Origin: Pseudomonadota bacterium
GTDB lineage: Bacteria; Desulfobacterota; Desulfobacteria; Desulfobacterales; Desulfolunaceae
Direction: 5' to 3'
DNA length: 42,394 bases
Assembly (NCBI GenBank): GCA_018818835.1
Contig: JAHIRD010000103.1
Span: 1 to 42,394, forward strand
Shown here: positions 7,979 through 16,612 of the stretch, piece after piece
Position numbering within the stretch: position 1 is the first letter of the stretch
Layout: each line of letters starts with the position of its first letter
Position numbers and translations under genes: made by a program
The notes under the pieces: model-generated
What the model was told of the DNA's origin: nothing
The model's input: only the letters and a program-made list of their open reading frames with translations
The model's database searches: none

Positions 7979-10900
7979 TCAGGCCACGGTCAGGCGGTTA
8001 CGGCCCGATGCTTTTGAACGGTAAAGGGCTTTGTCTGCAAGGCGGATAAGGGTTTCTTTGGAGTTTGTCGTCGAATCTAATGTTGAGATGCCCAGACTGA
8101 CAGTCACCTTCAAGTGTTGGCCCTCATGGGGCACGTGGTGGTTTTCCACCTGATTTCTGATTCTCTCAGCGACCATTTTGGCCTCGTATAAGGTTGCCAT
8201 GGGAAGGACCACCACCATTTCCTCACCCCCGTAACGAGCCACGATATCTTCGATGCGGCAGGAGTTCTTCAAAACACGGGCCACGTCCTTTAGTACCAGA
8301 TCCCCGGCCTGATGGCCCCAGGTGTCGTTGAACACCTTGAAATGGTCGATATCCAGCAGAATCAGAGAAAGGGGATGTGAATGCCGTCTGGCTGAAATGA
8401 ATTCCTGGCTCAAGATGTTTTGAAAATGGTCATGGTTGAATAGACCTGTTAGACCGTCAACTGCCGCTTTCCGGGACAGCTCCAGCCGTCCGGCCGCAGA
8501 CAGGCAGATGATTCCAAGGGTATCAAACCGTTGTTGGGTAAACGCACCGGTGGCGCGATTGTTTTCAAGGTACAGGATGCCCATCAGCTCCTGGCCGTCG
8601 CTGCTCTCGGTAAGGATGGGGAGGCAGAGCAGGGAGAGCACGTTCTGCCTTACAATGTAATCGTCTTTTTCAAGACCGGGGATCTGTTTGCAGAATTGCC
8701 GGGCATCGTGGATAACGATACTTGTCTTCGTTCGTGAGACATAGTTCACGACGCTCTGGCAGAGATGACCCTCGGTGACAGGAATGGATTGAAGAATACG
8801 GGGATCTCCACCATCCACACTGGCCTCGGCTTCGATATAGAGCACGCCTTCAAGATTCCGTAAAATAAGAAATCCTTTCTGGGCTCCTGCAAACTCCATG
8901 GCTTTGGCGATAATGATTTCAATCATTCGGCTGTGAACTGTTTCCTGTGCTATGGTTTTAAGTGCTTTCATCAGGGAACCCATATCCATTTGGGACATGG
9001 CAATGGAATCCGTGGTTTCCTTTTGTTCAACGTGTGATATGAGCTGGGGAAAACGGCTGTGAAGCTCATCCACTTTGGCCTGGGCTCCCCAGCTCCGGTA
9101 AAGGTCTCTGGCTTTTTCAAGATGGGGCAGGCCCAGGGTGGTTCGGTCATCGTTCATATGCATGGCACCGCACAGTTCCATGGCCATGGCCTCCTCATGG
9201 ATAAATCCCTGTTCGCGCGCAAGACGGCTTGATTCTTCGTATAAGGCATGGGCTTCAAAGACTTTACCCATAACCCGAAGACGTTCGGCCTGGATCAGAC
9301 GGAGTTTGTTGAGCGTATTGGAAGGATTGGTTTTAGCCCAGCGTTTGAATTTAAATAGATTGACAGTGACCTGAAACATCAGCCACCTTCGTGCAAAGAA
9401 ACCGGCGGTGTCCGCATTGGACAGACGCACCAGGGTATCCATAAAAAGGTTTGCCACAATAAAATACATCCCCTGAAGGGCATCGGAGTGTTTCCGGCGG
9501 ATGATATTGACATAGTCAAGGGCTTTTTTGTGCTTTCCGAACAGGTAGGCCAACAGTGCCCCGGACTTGTAATCTATGAACAACAGCCCCTTGTCGCCGT
9601 AATTTTCATGCATTTTGATCATCGGTTCAATATCATAAAATCGTCCTGTCAATATGGACGGATCATCGGCATGACCCAGGAGGTTCTCGGTGGTCTGGAG
9701 CATATTTTCAAGATAATGGTTTCGGGGTCCCTGTTTGAGGGGCTTGAGCACCGTATAATTGTCCATGACCGCCATGTAAACATCCTGAAGGTTCACTCCG
9801 GAATCGAATATAACCCCTGCATGGACGGCCGCCGAATGAGCCGCATATTCAAAATCTCCATGTTCAAGATTTAAAAAAAAGGCCTTATTCAGAGGGGCAA
9901 TTATGTTGCCAACGGGTTCTTTCCAGTGACGAACCATGGCATTGTAGACATGGCGGATGCGTCCTTCGATGGATTTTGCCTGAAGCTGGTCCACCATGTC
10001 AATGGCCAGCCTGCCAAAGGCTTCGCCTCGTTCAACGTCCCCGAAAATATCGGAAAACACCATGCCCATGGCCGCGTATCCCATAAGGGTTTCCGGTGCA
10101 TGGCCGTAAGTGAGGGATAGTCTGAATCCAATGCAGACCAGAAGTGGGAGAAATTTCGGCTGGGCAAACATGGCCGCCCCCCCAATTTGTGCGCCGATTT
10201 TCATGATCGACTGGGCCCTGGGGTCTGTCATGATCGGAAGGCTGCGCCAGTCCTCCATGGGTTTGTTACGAATCAGCCATTTGATTTTGATAAGCTCGAT
10301 GACGATATGGTAGGTTTTGGGGTTTGCAGGATAACGCTGTCCCAATTGCTTGATGATCTGTTTGCCGATATTAATGGCCTCCATCAGCTGGCCAGTCGCC
10401 ATACAGGCCGAAATTTTTACCATATTCGGTTTAACCCGGTCCATCAGGTTTTTTGCCTGCTCTGAACAAATGTCCAGCAGCTTGTCCATGGTATTGTAAT
10501 CCACAGTCAGGTAGGCTGCTTCGGCCGCCTCTGTGTAAAGTTCCATGGTGAAATCGTATTGGTTTTTCCATGCATGGGGTGACAACAATGCAATGGCCTG
10601 ACTGAAATAGATGAAGGCAGGCTGATATGCATTGGACCGCTTGGCTGTTTTCCCTGCATCGAGATTCAGTCGGCATAGCATGAATCGTTCGTCTGGATCA
10701 TTTATCAGTTCGGCGGCCATATTCAGATGATAAGCAATTTCAAACCGTTTTTCCCTTTGCTGTTCCAAGGAAAGATGCGTCAGCAACAGTCGGCCGATGG
10801 ACAGATGAACGCGGTTTCGGCTATCTTCCGAAAGCAGGGCATAGGCTGCCTGATGGACCCTGTCATGGGCAAATGTGAATTCCACGGTCACATTCGTCAT

Positions 10901-12958
10901 CTGCGGATTATGATCCAATTCAAACAATGCGTTGGCATTGCCCATAAGGGAAACCAATCCGTCGTTGATAACAGGTCGAAGACATAAAGCCACCTCAGCG
11001 GGCGATTTTTCCGAAACAAGAGCCAGGTCCTTCAACGAAAAAACAAAGCCGATGCAGGCACCCAGTTCAATCATCTGCAAGGTTTCAGGTGGAAGTCTTT
11101 TTAATTTAAAGGTCATCAGATCCACCACATTGTCGGTGTATTGCTGACCGCGAATACGATCCATATCCCAGGACCAGCTGTTTATTTCGGTGGAATAGTT
11201 GATCAATCCTTCATGGTAGAGGGATTTTAAAAATTCTTCGGTGAAAAATGGGTTTCCTCCGGTTTTTTGTTTGATCAAGTCAGCCAGGGGTGCTGCTGCG
11301 GGAAGGTCAACCAACAGGGTGTCCGCAAGCAGTTCCGTTAAATGGGCCTCGGTCAGCTGGCCCAGGTGGATGTCATCATAGGCAATGTTTTTTAAACGGA
11401 GATTATCAAGCCAATGAGCCACAGGATGGTTTTCTGAAAGGGCGTTGTCTCTGTAAGCTCCGATCAATAGAAGATAGGAAACGCCGGATTCGGTGGCGGT
11501 CAAAAGATCAATCAGGTCCATGCTTGCACGGTCGGCCCACTGGAGGTCGTCCAGAAATAGCACAAGGGGTTGCTCAGCCGTGGAAAATGCCTGGACAAAG
11601 TGCTGGAAAACCAAATGAAACCGTTGTTCAGCTTCCAGTGGCGGCACGTCGGGGACTTCAGGCTGGGGGCCAATGATCAGTTCGAGTTCACGGATGATAT
11701 CGATGATCAGATGTCCATTATGGCCCAGGGCGTGAAGGATTCGATCCCGCCAGGCAGCCAGTTTCTCATCGGGTTCCGTCAGGAGCTGCCGGATCAGATC
11801 GCGCAGGGCGGCCGACATGGCATAATAGGGGATGTTCCGGTTAAGCTGGTCGAATTTCCCGGAAACAAAGTATCCTTTTTTTTCCGTAACAGGTTTGTAT
11901 ATCTCCCGGATCAGACGGGTTTTGCCGATACCGGCATAGCCGGATACCAGGGTCATTTTACTGTTTCCGCGTCCCACCTGATCAAAGGCGGAAAGAAGCT
12001 GATGGACTTCCTTGTCCCGACCGTAAATACGCTGGGGAATCTGAAATCGGTCAGACCTGTCATGGCGGCCCAGTGGGAACGGTTTGACAGAGCCCGTGCT
12101 CTGAATGTCACCCAGGCATTGCAATAGATCGGCTTTGATTCCCTGGGTACTCTGATAGCGGTCTTCCGCTGTCTTGGCAAGAAGTTTCATGACGATGGCC
12201 GAAAGGGCGGAGGGAATGGAAACATCGGCCTGATCCGGCGGCACGGGCTGTTTAGCGATATGGCAATGGAACCATTCCATGGGATCATTGACGATAAACA
12301 GGGGGCGACGGACGAGCAGGGTATAGAGTGTAGCACCCAAAGAATAAAAATCCGTGCGGTAATCCATGGACCTGTTCATTCGGCCGGTCTGTTCCGGGGA
12401 GATGTAGGGCAGGCTGCCTTCAAACATCTGGGGGCTGGTGATGGACGCCTGCTCCCGGGTGAAATAAGTCGAAATGCCGAAGTCGATTATCTTGGCCACG
12501 TGGGTGATTGGATTGAATACAATGTTGGACGGGTTGATATCCTTGTGAATGATATGTGATTTATGGATTTCTCCCAGAGCGTCTGCCACCTGAATAGCCA
12601 TCACCAGGATTTCTTCGAGGGTCATCCTGCGCTGTCTGGAGATCGTGTCCAGGGAATGGGCTTCAAAGTCCTCAAACTCAATAATGCACTGTGTGGGGTG
12701 GCGCTCAAAGGAAAAAACACCGATAACACCGGGAGCATTCAACTGCCGGGTTACTTCGTATTCGTGTTTGAACAGAGCAGGGGCTTCATGATTTGAGTGC
12801 GTATGGCGAAGGACCTTGAGTATGACAAAGGTTCCGTCTTTTTTTCTTTGGGCTCTGTAAATACAGGCGGGATCTCCATAAGAGACAAGGTCATTTATGG
12901 TATGATCAGGAAAGGTGTCATCAAAGCCATCATTCGCCAGAGGGGGCGTTGCGACCAT
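7979..12958 (-). CDS. Ser/Thr kinase - AAA ATPase - GAF - diguanylate cyclase fusion
   Basis: A 1659-residue cytoplasmic signalling protein. The start ATG follows AAAGGA. Residues about 20-280 are a eukaryotic-type protein kinase: ATP Lys 48 in FVILKVL, catalytic HKDINPSN at 138-145 (HKD instead of HRD), DFG at 159-161, APE-like SPEQ near 187; the glycine loop is degenerate. Residues about 310-580 are an AAA ATPase with Walker A GYAGIGKT (340-347) and Walker B LVLFLDD (465-471). A long helical, TPR-like region follows to about 1300, then a GAF domain (about 1330-1480). The C-terminus is a GGDEF domain with GGEEM at 1577-1581 and an RxxD inhibitory site (RIED) five residues before it, so it should make cyclic di-GMP under product feedback. 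Relatives of this kinase-ATPase type usually end in a histidine kinase. It is transcribed alone. Confidence 0.92.
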   Translation of the reverse strand: MVATPPLANDGFDDTFPDHTINDLVSYGDPACIYRAQRKKDGTFVILKVLRHTHSNHEAPALFKHEYEVTRQLNAPGVIGVFSFERHPTQCIIEFEDFEAHSLDTISRQRRMTLEEILVMAIQVADALGEIHKSHIIHKDINPSNIVFNPITHVAKIIDFGISTYFTREQASITSPQMFEGSLPYISPEQTGRMNRSMDYRTDFYSLGATLYTLLVRRPLFIVNDPMEWFHCHIAKQPVPPDQADVSIPSALSAIVMKLLAKTAEDRYQSTQGIKADLLQCLGDIQSTGSVKPFPLGRHDRSDRFQIPQRIYGRDKEVHQLLSAFDQVGRGNSKMTLVSGYAGIGKTRLIREIYKPVTEKKGYFVSGKFDQLNRNIPYYAMSAALRDLIRQLLTEPDEKLAAWRDRILHALGHNGHLIIDIIRELELIIGPQPEVPDVPPLEAEQRFHLVFQHFVQAFSTAEQPLVLFLDDLQWADRASMDLIDLLTATESGVSYLLLIGAYRDNALSENHPVAHWLDNLRLKNIAYDDIHLGQLTEAHLTELLADTLLVDLPAAAPLADLIKQKTGGNPFFTEEFLKSLYHEGLINYSTEINSWSWDMDRIRGQQYTDNVVDLMTFKLKRLPPETLQMIELGACIGFVFSLKDLALVSEKSPAEVALCLRPVINDGLVSLMGNANALFELDHNPQMTNVTVEFTFAHDRVHQAAYALLSEDSRNRVHLSIGRLLLTHLSLEQQREKRFEIAYHLNMAAELINDPDERFMLCRLNLDAGKTAKRSNAYQPAFIYFSQAIALLSPHAWKNQYDFTMELYTEAAEAAYLTVDYNTMDKLLDICSEQAKNLMDRVKPNMVKISACMATGQLMEAINIGKQIIKQLGQRYPANPKTYHIVIELIKIKWLIRNKPMEDWRSLPIMTDPRAQSIMKIGAQIGGAAMFAQPKFLPLLVCIGFRLSLTYGHAPETLMGYAAMGMVFSDIFGDVERGEAFGRLAIDMVDQLQAKSIEGRIRHVYNAMVRHWKEPVGNIIAPLNKAFFLNLEHGDFEYAAHSAAVHAGVIFDSGVNLQDVYMAVMDNYTVLKPLKQGPRNHYLENMLQTTENLLGHADDPSILTGRFYDIEPMIKMHENYGDKGLLFIDYKSGALLAYLFGKHKKALDYVNIIRRKHSDALQGMYFIVANLFMDTLVRLSNADTAGFFARRWLMFQVTVNLFKFKRWAKTNPSNTLNKLRLIQAERLRVMGKVFEAHALYEESSRLAREQGFIHEEAMAMELCGAMHMNDDRTTLGLPHLEKARDLYRSWGAQAKVDELHSRFPQLISHVEQKETTDSIAMSQMDMGSLMKALKTIAQETVHSRMIEIIIAKAMEFAGAQKGFLILRNLEGVLYIEAEASVDGGDPRILQSIPVTEGHLCQSVVNYVSRTKTSIVIHDARQFCKQIPGLEKDDYIVRQNVLSLLCLPILTESSDGQELMGILYLENNRATGAFTQQRFDTLGIICLSAAGRLELSRKAAVDGLTGLFNHDHFQNILSQEFISARRHSHPLSLILLDIDHFKVFNDTWGHQAGDLVLKDVARVLKNSCRIEDIVARYGGEEMVVVLPMATLYEAKMVAERIRNQVENHHVPHEGQHLKVTVSLGISTLDSTTNSKETLIRLADKALYRSKASGRNRLTVA

Positions 12959-13187
12959 CCATATGTCCTTTTGGTTTCCAGCCTAATGCGCTGATTTTAT
13001 ATTTGAAAAAATCAAAATATTATCTATGTGCATTGCCATTTAAGGAGAACCCAAGGGAATACGTGTTAAACCTGGGTCTCAAATCTGCTGCCGATCAAAG
13101 AATATTAATGCGTTTAAGATGTAGCACACGAGAGGCCTTTTGACCAAATCTTTTAAACAGTTGTAGATTATTTGTTTATTCCTTTGA

Positions 13188-13670
13188 TTAGTCTCGAATA
13201 AAGTTTGTTCGAATGGCCTCTTCTTTTATGGGAAGCGGAACACCGGCTTTTTTAGCTGCCTGTACGCATTTTAAAAACCATGCCATATTTCGTGCAAGTA
13301 CGCGCATGGTCTGAAGACCTTCCAGATCTTTTTTTACATCTTCCGGAGCTATCCCGTGAACCATATTCCAATACCGCGACGAGATCACAGGCATCTCAGA
13401 TATGGTGAAGTACTTGTTGAGCTGGTCAAAGGCGGCTGTTGTCCCGGCTCTTCTGGCAGAAAGGATGGCCGCAGCAGGCTTTAAGTAAAACGCGTTTTTT
13501 CCGGCGTTCATATTTGAATAAAAGGCCCGATCCATGAAGGACGTTATGGCACCGCTTGCGGCGGCATAATGAACCGGGGATCCAAAAATAAATCCATCCG
13601 TTTCCATGTCAACAATCAACTGGGCCACTTTTTCAAGGATATCGGTGGATAAACCGATATGGCCTAAGGC
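13188..13670 (-). pseudogene. 5'-truncated NADPH-dependent FMN reductase (flavodoxin-like)
   Basis: The frame encodes the C-terminal two thirds of a flavodoxin-fold FMN reductase. DGFIFGSPVHYAAASGAITS and FMDRAFYS are the typical second flavin-binding loop, and the tail (LARNMAWFLKCVQAAKKAG) is also typical. The usual N-terminal 40-50 residues, with the GSPR phosphate-binding loop and the cysteine segment, are missing: reading upstream, the frame meets TAG at 13671-13673 and only GTG (13628) is available as a start. The break coincides with a run of perfect palindromes. It lies downstream of the CoA-transferase genes on the same strand. Without the phosphate loop it should not bind FMN, so I call it a remnant; a frameshift or assembly error at the palindromes is the alternative. 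Confidence 0.65.
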
Positions 13671-13695
13671 CTACAAACAGGGTAGGGCCCTGTTT
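13639..13695. repeat. Three consecutive perfect palindromes
   Basis: ATATCGGT/ACCGATAT (13639-13660, 6-base loop), GGCCT-A-AGGCC (13661-13671) and AAACAGGG/CCCTGTTT (13675-13695, 5-base loop) follow each other almost without a gap. They lie just after the CoA-transferase operon and at the broken start of the FMN reductase remnant. They may serve as transcription-stop or mRNA-end hairpins; there is no T-run. Confidence 0.6.
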
Positions 13696-13720
13696 TCGGA
13701 ATGTTTATCATTCTGATGCC

Positions 13721-14545
13721 TTATGCCTTTACCCGTTCCGCGGCCTTCTTGAGGGTGTTGATAATCCCCAGTTCATACATGAGTTTTCTCCCCACAGATT
13801 CTGTGGGAGCAAACCGTCTGATGAAATCGATTTCCTGATCAGACGGGGCAGGGGTGATCAGTACCGAGTCCGCCACCTTGAGATCCCATGGGATGTTATT
13901 TCTAACCATCTCCACCGTTATGCCGGGGTGGAGCTGGGCCAGATACATTTCCTTTGTTGTTTCATCAAACCGGAACACACCTTGGGTCGTGAGCAGCATG
14001 GAGGGGCCGGATCCTTTGGGGAAAAGGCCACTTTTTTCACGGCTGTCTCCACCGTCCAGAAAACCGGGTGAGGTCAGATAATCAAGTGTCTCCACAAACT
14101 CTCCACCACGCATGGTGAGAACGGTTCTCTTTGCATAGGATAAAAATTCAGGCGCACCGCCAGACCCGGGAAGTCTCATGTCAGGATGGTCGTAATCACC
14201 AATGACGGTGGTGTTTATGTTGCCGAATTTATCGATCTGGGCCACACCCAGAAAACAGACGTCCACAAAACCCCGGTATGTCATGGTAAACATGGAAAAT
14301 AGATCTGTGGCGTATGAGAACCCTCTGCATGCATTGGCATCAGCAATGTGATTGGGAGGCACAAGGGGCTCAAAATCAATGATGCCCGATTCCATCATGA
14401 GGGTGGCGTTGGGTGCGAACAAGGCTTTGGCCACAGCACCCGCCGTTGTGGGAAGGCCCACGCCGAGAATGACACAATCCCCATCATTGATTTCCCTTGC
14501 GGCGCTGATGATGAGCAGTTCGTCAAGTGTATATTTCTTAGCCAC
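13721..14545 (-). CDS. CoA-transferase subunit B (glutaconate CoA-transferase type)
   Basis: A 274-residue beta subunit of a class I CoA-transferase, which moves CoA between an acyl-CoA and a free carboxylic acid through a glutamyl-CoA thioester. Glu 52 in the motif MMESGIIDFE sits where GctB of Acidaminococcus has its active-site Glu, and GSGGAPEF near 147-154 is a conserved glycine-rich loop. The start overlaps the end of the alpha-subunit gene by 8 bases, so both are cotranslated. The pair resembles GctAB and the IpdAB ring-opening enzymes; the acid cannot be named from sequence. The enoyl-CoA hydratase at the left edge may serve the same acyl-CoA pathway, though it is 13 kb away and on the other strand. 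Confidence 0.88.
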   Translation of the reverse strand: MAKKYTLDELLIISAAREINDGDCVILGVGLPTTAGAVAKALFAPNATLMMESGIIDFEPLVPPNHIADANACRGFSYATDLFSMFTMTYRGFVDVCFLGVAQIDKFGNINTTVIGDYDHPDMRLPGSGGAPEFLSYAKRTVLTMRGGEFVETLDYLTSPGFLDGGDSREKSGLFPKGSGPSMLLTTQGVFRFDETTKEMYLAQLHPGITVEMVRNNIPWDLKVADSVLITPAPSDQEIDFIRRFAPTESVGRKLMYELGIINTLKKAAERVKA

Positions 14546-15584
14546 GGAGCAATCCCCTTTCTTCCAAGATGGTATTCAATTCTTCCATGGTGACCCCCAT
14601 GGTTCGTTCTCTGCCCTGGTTGTCCCAGCATGAGTCAAAAGCTGAGCCGTAATTGGCCGGGGCTGAATAATAGGCCTTGGCCCGGATAGCGTCGATGGTC
14701 CGGGCGCCATTTTCTGCCATGTATTTTTCAATATAGGCATGGCGATTCGGGCATCCGAACACCCATTGGTCCATCCATGCCTTAAGTCCGTCACCGGTCA
14801 TGTCTGACATGAGGAAGAGGGCGTAGGCGACTTTATCGAGGTTGTAATAACCCACCACTTCACTGGGATGTGCCCCCCAGGGTATTTCCACAACAGCATC
14901 CACCCGGAATGCAGGGATGATGGTCAGGTGAGGGCTTGACTTGATAATCTCATGATCCACAATTTCCTCGCATGACACAATGATCCGTTTGCTTGAAAGA
15001 GCGGCAGCGGCAACACTTCCCATTGCCCCCCAGTACTGGGCATTGCCATATTTGTCGGCCCTTTGCACATGAACGATACAGACATCAGGATTTGCAGATG
15101 GCACGGTGAGGATTTCTTTGTCCGTGTAAGGGCAGCGTATGATTTTGTATTTCCCCTCACCCATGAACGAACGCCGTTTGAACAGGTCCGTGACCATGCT
15201 TCCCTCGGGAACCTGCATGAAAGAAAATCCATGCATTCCCGCCATCAGTCGGGCATTGTACTGGAAATTGGTGTAATCTTCCATGGAAAGTGACCCGTCT
15301 TTGAGGGACCGCTCCACGGCAGAGCCGCCTTCCTTTCCTCCAGCCCTGTATACATAGGTTGATATCAGCTTGTCCACGCATCCCGCGCCAACCAGTATTT
15401 CCACATCAAAAATACCTGACTGTGAATAGAGTGTCAGGGCTTTTTTCTGCTGCCGTGCCACCTCGAAAACCAGTTCCGCGCATGTGCTTACCGTGTAATT
15501 TCCGATGATCAGTTGATCACCATCGTTGACAAATCGGCTTATGGCCTCTTTGGCCGTCATGATTTTACTCTTGGGGTTGATCAT
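14538..15584 (-). CDS. CoA-transferase subunit A (glutaconate CoA-transferase type)
   Basis: The 348-residue alpha subunit that pairs with the following gene. The start ATG is preceded by GGAG 7 bases upstream. The typical N-terminal pattern is seen (KIMTAKEAISRFVNDGDQL, then IGNYTVSTCAELVFEVARQ), with the PDVCIVHVQRADKYGNAQYWG stretch shared by the family near 190. Catalysis uses the Glu of the beta subunit. A near-consensus promoter lies about 55 bases upstream, and the leader carries a 35-base fragment of the dispersed repeat, including part of the region ahead of the ribosome site. The assignment to the GctA/IpdA branch is firm at family level; the substrate is inferred only as some dicarboxylic or fatty acyl-CoA. 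Confidence 0.88.
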   Translation of the reverse strand: MINPKSKIMTAKEAISRFVNDGDQLIIGNYTVSTCAELVFEVARQQKKALTLYSQSGIFDVEILVGAGCVDKLISTYVYRAGGKEGGSAVERSLKDGSLSMEDYTNFQYNARLMAGMHGFSFMQVPEGSMVTDLFKRRSFMGEGKYKIIRCPYTDKEILTVPSANPDVCIVHVQRADKYGNAQYWGAMGSVAAAALSSKRIIVSCEEIVDHEIIKSSPHLTIIPAFRVDAVVEIPWGAHPSEVVGYYNLDKVAYALFLMSDMTGDGLKAWMDQWVFGCPNRHAYIEKYMAENGARTIDAIRAKAYYSAPANYGSAFDSCWDNQGRERTMGVTMEELNTILEERGLLRG

Positions 15585-15592
15585 ATTATTTC

Positions 15593-15627
15593 TCCATAGC
15601 CATCTGTTAACTTTTTACGAGTTCATC
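15593..15627 (-). repeat. Solitary end of the GATGAACTCGTAAAA repeat in the CoA-transferase leader
   Basis: Read on the minus strand this is GATGAACTCGTAAAAAGTTA followed by ACAGATGGCTATGGA, almost the same as the left 36 bases of the complete copy at 19099. It lies between the promoter and the start codon of the CoA-transferase operon, so it is transcribed as 5' leader. Confidence 0.7.
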
Positions 15628-15637
15628 ACGTTTTCTT

Positions 15638-15666
15638 GTATTAGTGGTTTGTTATACGTTTGTCAA
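15638..15666 (-). promoter_or_regulatory. Promoter of the CoA-transferase operon
   Basis: On the minus strand TTGACA (15666-15661) and TAATAC (15643-15638) are separated by exactly 17 bases. This near-consensus sigma-70 promoter would start transcription about 45-50 bases before the alpha-subunit ATG. Confidence 0.75.
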
Positions 15667-15914
15667 TAATTTAATTGAACATGTTCAACTTTATGAATTT
15701 TTTTCCATTGAGTGTGTGGTAAAAAAACACTGACTTTGTTGGTCATTGGTATCACTCTCAAAATTGTCCGGAACATCAGTGGAATCGATTGAGAGGAACG
15801 CAATAGTTGATCTCGGGCATGCCGATCGATACACTTGAGCCATTTGCACAAACGATATGCCCAGGCAACAAACGTCATGCTGACACGGTATACATCACGT
15901 TTTTCATGGTCGAA
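15663..15914 (-). pseudogene. Four-helix-bundle protein (23S rRNA intervening-sequence family), broken
   Basis: Reading from FDHEKRDVYRVSMTFVAWAY through HARDQLLRSSQSIPL gives the first two helices of the family of small four-helix-bundle proteins (TIGR02436 type). Family members continue with NIAEGNGK and two more helices; here the sequence runs instead into unrelated residues (MFRTILRVIPMTNKV) and stops. No start codon precedes the family N-terminus: Phe-Asp-His is entered from an open frame of repeat DNA. Members of this family are often found as orphans in repeat-rich intergenic DNA. I regard it as a 3'-truncated remnant; its role is unknown even when intact. Confidence 0.6.
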
Positions 15915-15930
15915 TTTTTTGCACCTTTTC

Positions 15931-15977
15931 GAGTACGCGTACGAGAACCTCCCCTTCGGGGCTGAGTACGCGTACGA
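15931..15977. repeat. Two 14-base direct repeats, each holding a 10-base palindrome
   Basis: GAGTACGCGTACGA occurs at 15931-15944 and again at 15964-15977. Each holds the self-complementary GTACGCGTAC. Between them CCC-TTCG-GGG style pairing (15952-15961) can form a stable hairpin. Such blocks are common beside four-helix-bundle genes. Confidence 0.6.
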
Positions 15978-16138
15978 CTATTTTGGATCGCCAACTGTCC
16001 GAACGCATGGGGAAGCTTCCTCCCTATCTTTTCGGAACCCTTAACACCATGAAAATCGAACGTCGAAGACTGGGGCATGACATCATTGAAAACAAACATC
16101 GCCTTCGCCAGGCCTTGAGGCAGATCAGCCGGATGTGA
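15971..16138 (+). pseudogene. N-terminal fragment of a class I/II aminotransferase
   Basis: The frame contains LSERMGKLPPYLFGTLNTMK followed by IERRRLGHDIIE, which reads like the N-terminus of a PLP-dependent aminotransferase of the alanine/LL-diaminopimelate group (family pattern: R-h-LPPY-hF--hN--K---R--G-DIIDFG-GNPD). The homology stops at HDIIE, where the glycine-rich GNPD segment should begin, and the frame ends about 16 residues later. The Lys that binds PLP and the rest of the enzyme are absent. It is read opposite to the four-helix remnant beside it, and both support rearrangement here. Confidence 0.5.
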
Positions 16139-16179
16139 TGGGCTGGCAGCATTGGTTTTTCATCAACCAAGATCGTGTG

Positions 16180-16200
16180 GTCCTATGGGACTTATAGGAC
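16180..16200. repeat. GTCCTAT...ATAGGAC hairpin
   Basis: GTCCTAT (16180-16186) and ATAGGAC (16194-16200) form a perfect 7-base stem with a 7-base loop, 68 bases past the stop of the DksA-like gene. The sequence is of the same GGTCCTATAAGTC type as the larger hairpin at 16930-16967, so the DksA-like gene is bracketed by related elements. Confidence 0.5.
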
Positions 16201-16267
16201 TTGTGGGGCTTTTCAAGGATGTCTGCTGCATCAGGGAACACACGATTGATCGTTGATTATCGTCAAT

Positions 16268-16612
16268 TCAATCGATAATATTTTCAGCGCACCGAACACA
16301 AAGGCCGGATTCCGGCATGATCGCTAATCGTGCAAAGGGAATGGGCTCTTCGCATTCTTGGCATACGCCGAAATCGGGATCATCAATGTTGGCTAAGGCC
16401 TGTTCTAATCGTGATCGTGTATTTTTAGCCGTTGTTAACGCGGCTTCATTAATACTTTTACTGTTTATGGCTTCCATTCGAGTGATTCGCCCTATGGCGT
16501 TATCAGGTGAAATGGGTTTTATAAGTTGCTCATAGGATACGATGTTTTCTTTTATGGCCAATAATTTTTTTTCAATTGTTTCTTTCAGTAGTACTTTTTG
16601 GTCATTTTTCAT
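16268..16612 (-). CDS. Short DksA/TraR-family zinc-finger protein
   Basis: A 114-residue protein with an N-terminal helical part and a C-terminal four-cysteine zinc finger: CQEC at about 88-91 and CVRC at about 106-109, separated by EEPIPFARLAIMPESGL, the hallmark of the DksA/TraR family. Such proteins bind the RNA polymerase secondary channel and modulate initiation. At 114 residues it is shorter than E. coli DksA (about 150) and closer to TraR-like and YbiI-like forms. There is no clear Shine-Dalgarno before the ATG. It is isolated, with about 370 bases of non-coding DNA on the upstream side. Confidence 0.8.
   Translation of the reverse strand: MKNDQKVLLKETIEKKLLAIKENIVSYEQLIKPISPDNAIGRITRMEAINSKSINEAALTTAKNTRSRLEQALANIDDPDFGVCQECEEPIPFARLAIMPESGLCVRCAENIID

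Noticed and set aside
12959-13187. ORFs over the start region of the kinase gene
   Set aside because: Short plus-strand frames without ribosome sites or motifs; the stretch appears to be a plain intergenic region.
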